Made by a program: the position numbers and the translations under genes | Assembly (NCBI GenBank): GCA_009697495.1 | Contig: SHUN01000221.1 | Span: 1-5,814 of the forward strand | Reading direction: 5' to 3' | Length of the DNA stretch: 5,814 bases | Source of the DNA: Bryobacterales bacterium | GTDB taxonomy: Bacteria > Acidobacteriota > Terriglobia > Bryobacterales > Bryobacteraceae | In this document: piece by piece, positions 4,700-5,814 of the stretch | How positions within the stretch are numbered: the first letter of the stretch is position 1 | Layout of the letters: each line of letters opens with the position of its first letter | Notes under the pieces: generated by a model | The model's input: the letters and a program-made list of their open reading frames with translations, nothing else | Databases searched by the model: none | What the model was told of the DNA's origin: nothing

Positions 4700-5494
4700 T
4701 TACGATTCGGCGACGATCGAGTTCTCGACCTGGCCCACGCCGGGAACGGCGACGCGGACGATGCTTCCGATTTGCATGGGGCCTACTCCGGGAGGGGTGC
4801 CGGTGGCGATCAGGTCACCGGGCTCGAGAGTGAAAAACCGGGTTATGTAGGCCAGAATAGCACCCGGGGGAAATATCATGTCCGAAACGGGCGCGTCCTG
4901 GACGCATTTGCCGTCGAGCCAGGTTTGGACGCGGAGACCGTCGAAATCCACTTCACCGATCGGGACAGCCCACCGCCCGGTGGGACAGAAGGTGTCGAAG
5001 CCTTTGCCGCGGGTCCATTGGCCGTCTTTCTTTTGGAGGTCGCGAGCGGTGACGTCGTTGACGCAGGTGTAGCCCCAAACGTATTCACGCCAGTCTTCGG
5101 CGCGGACGTTGCGGGCGCGCTTGCCGATGATGAGGCCGAGTTCGCCTTCGTAGTGGAGGTTCTGTGAAAGCGCGGGGTAGACGACGTCGTCGCCATCGGC
5201 CACCAGTGACGACGGGGGTTTCAGGAAAATGAGGGGTTCCGTGGGGACTTCGTTGCCGAGTTCCTTGGCGTGCTCTGCGTAGTTGCGGCCAACGCAGACG
5301 ATTTTAGAAGGGTTGGCGGCGGGGAGGAGTTTCACCGTTTCGACGGGGAGCAGCGCGCCATCCGGTTCCGAGGAAAAGAAGGAGCGGATGGGCCGGACGT
5401 GCCCGTCCTCCAGGATGCCGTAGCGGGCTCCACCGGCGTCAGTCAACGTCGGCCGGGCGGCGTGGTCGAGTGTGAATCGAACGTAATGGGTCAA
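4700..5494 (-). CDS. Fumarylacetoacetate hydrolase (FAH) family protein
   Basis: FAH-family enzymes cleave or isomerise beta-keto acids with a divalent metal: fumarylacetoacetate, acylpyruvates, oxaloacetate, or homoprotocatechuate-pathway intermediates. The 264 residues comprise a short N-terminal cap (1-60) and the FAH core (about 62-260). Seen are IVCVGRNYAEHAKELG (65-80) with the His75/Glu78 pair expected in FAHD1-like enzymes, PLIFLKPPSSLV (87-98), metal ligands Glu116 and Glu118 in HYEGELGLIIGK, Asp147 in VNDVTARDLQ, Lys164 in TRGKGFD, and GTPPGVG (232-238). This arrangement suits HpcE/HpaG-like isomerase-decarboxylases and FAHD1-type acylpyruvase/oxaloacetate enzymes; sequence by eye does not choose between them. 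The start is a TTG at 5492-5494 overlapping the upstream stop as TTGA, with GGAG 11 nt before it. No aromatic-degradation genes lie nearby in the window. Confidence 0.92.
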   Translation of the reverse strand: MTHYVRFTLDHAARPTLTDAGGARYGILEDGHVRPIRSFFSSEPDGALLPVETVKLLPAANPSKIVCVGRNYAEHAKELGNEVPTEPLIFLKPPSSLVADGDDVVYPALSQNLHYEGELGLIIGKRARNVRAEDWREYVWGYTCVNDVTARDLQKKDGQWTRGKGFDTFCPTGRWAVPIGEVDFDGLRVQTWLDGKCVQDAPVSDMIFPPGAILAYITRFFTLEPGDLIATGTPPGVGPMQIGSIVRVAVPGVGQVENSIVAES

Positions 5495-5814
5495 GGGACT
5501 GTAATCTCCACTTCTTGCGATGTTACGCTTTGGTTTTTGCGCAGGTCGAGGGCCGTCACCATGTAGCGGTAGCGGGAGCCGCGTTGTACGTCGCGATCGG
5601 TAAATGCCGGGGCGTCGAGCTGACTTGCCACCGCGACGAATTTGCCGTCCCCGATGGCGCGGAGGACGGCGTAGCCGAGAATGTCAGGTTCGGGGTTGGG
5701 ATTCCAGGATAATTCGACGGTTCCCGCGCCGGCGACAACGCTGAGGCCGGAAGGCGCGGCGGGAGGAAAGCGGTCCTCAACGGTAAGGGTCTTAGGGCCG
5801 ATTCGGCGGCCGTG
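5491..5814 (-). CDS. C-terminal part of a fibronectin type III domain protein (partial, runs off right edge)
   Basis: The minus-strand frame is open from the right edge to TGA at 5491-5493, giving the last 107 residues of a protein whose start lies outside. From about residue 17 they form one fibronectin type III domain: PPAAPSGLSVVAGAGTVELS with Trp (strands A-B), NPEPDILGYAVLRAIGDG (strand C region), FTDRDVQRGSRYRYMVTALD (E-F region) and a closing SQEVEITVP strand. The leading IGPKTLTVEDRFPP looks like the tail of a preceding similar domain, so tandem domains are likely. Fn3 domains in bacteria usually sit in secreted or surface proteins as binding or spacer modules; any signal peptide, lipobox or catalytic domain is beyond the window. 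The stop overlaps the FAH-family start by 4 nt (TTGA), placing this gene upstream in the same operon. Confidence 0.85.
   Translation of the reverse strand, partial: HGRRIGPKTLTVEDRFPPAAPSGLSVVAGAGTVELSWNPNPEPDILGYAVLRAIGDGKFVAVASQLDAPAFTDRDVQRGSRYRYMVTALDLRKNQSVTSQEVEITVP

Noticed and set aside
1..5814. Search for tRNA/rRNA, CRISPR arrays, insertion sequences, toxin-antitoxin or defence systems
   Set aside because: No spaced direct repeats, transposase motifs, tRNA-like cloverleaf sequences or recognisable defence proteins were seen; the content is ordinary metabolic and envelope genes.

Overview
The window is chromosomal bacterial DNA, GC-rich (roughly 60% by eye), densely packed with short gaps and overlapping stop/start codons. 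The gene set and style suggest an Acidobacteriota genome of the Solibacter/Bryobacter kind: the N-terminus of a secreted PSD1-type ('Planctomycete cytochrome C') protein, a fibronectin-III protein, a secreted Dabb protein, and frequent GTG/TTG starts with weak Shine-Dalgarno sites. This assignment is an inference; a planctomycete or another deep-branching soil bacterium is not excluded.

Left block, minus strand (1-639). At the very edge is the start of a secreted PSD1/cytochrome-C-like protein (ATG at 124, running off the window). 18 nt upstream of it lies an unrecognised membrane protein gene (about 143-639) that reads well only if the frame changes near 285-310. It is either frameshifted (decayed or a sequencing error) or two pieces.

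Central block, plus strand (691-3161). A 75-aa alanine/lysine/glutamate-rich helical protein comes first. It is followed by a tight run of three genes: a methylguanine-DNA methyltransferase (Ogt/MGMT), a TIM-barrel sugar-phosphate isomerase/epimerase, and the formate-dehydrogenase sulfurtransferase FdhD. The gaps are 23 nt and 2 nt, so the last three probably form one transcript, although their functions (DNA repair, sugar metabolism, molybdoenzyme maturation) are not obviously related. No formate dehydrogenase is in the window.

Convergent junction (3162-3284). This gap holds a small hairpin and a perfect 19-bp inverted repeat with a one-base loop that abuts the stop codon of the opposing operon.

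Right block, minus strand (3285-5814). Five genes are packed as an operon, in transcription order: the end of a fibronectin-III protein (runs off the right edge), a fumarylacetoacetate-hydrolase-family enzyme, a short transaldolase of the TalC/FSA family, a one-TM protein of unknown function, and a secreted Dabb (A/B barrel) protein. Junctions are a 4-nt TTGA overlap, a 15-nt gap with a strong AGGAG site, a 3-nt in-frame gap, and a 4-nt ATGA overlap.

I see no RNA gene, CRISPR array, insertion sequence or phage gene, and nothing I would call a new defence or mobile system. The points most worth checking are the frameshifted gene, the palindrome, and the in-frame tal/membrane-protein junction.
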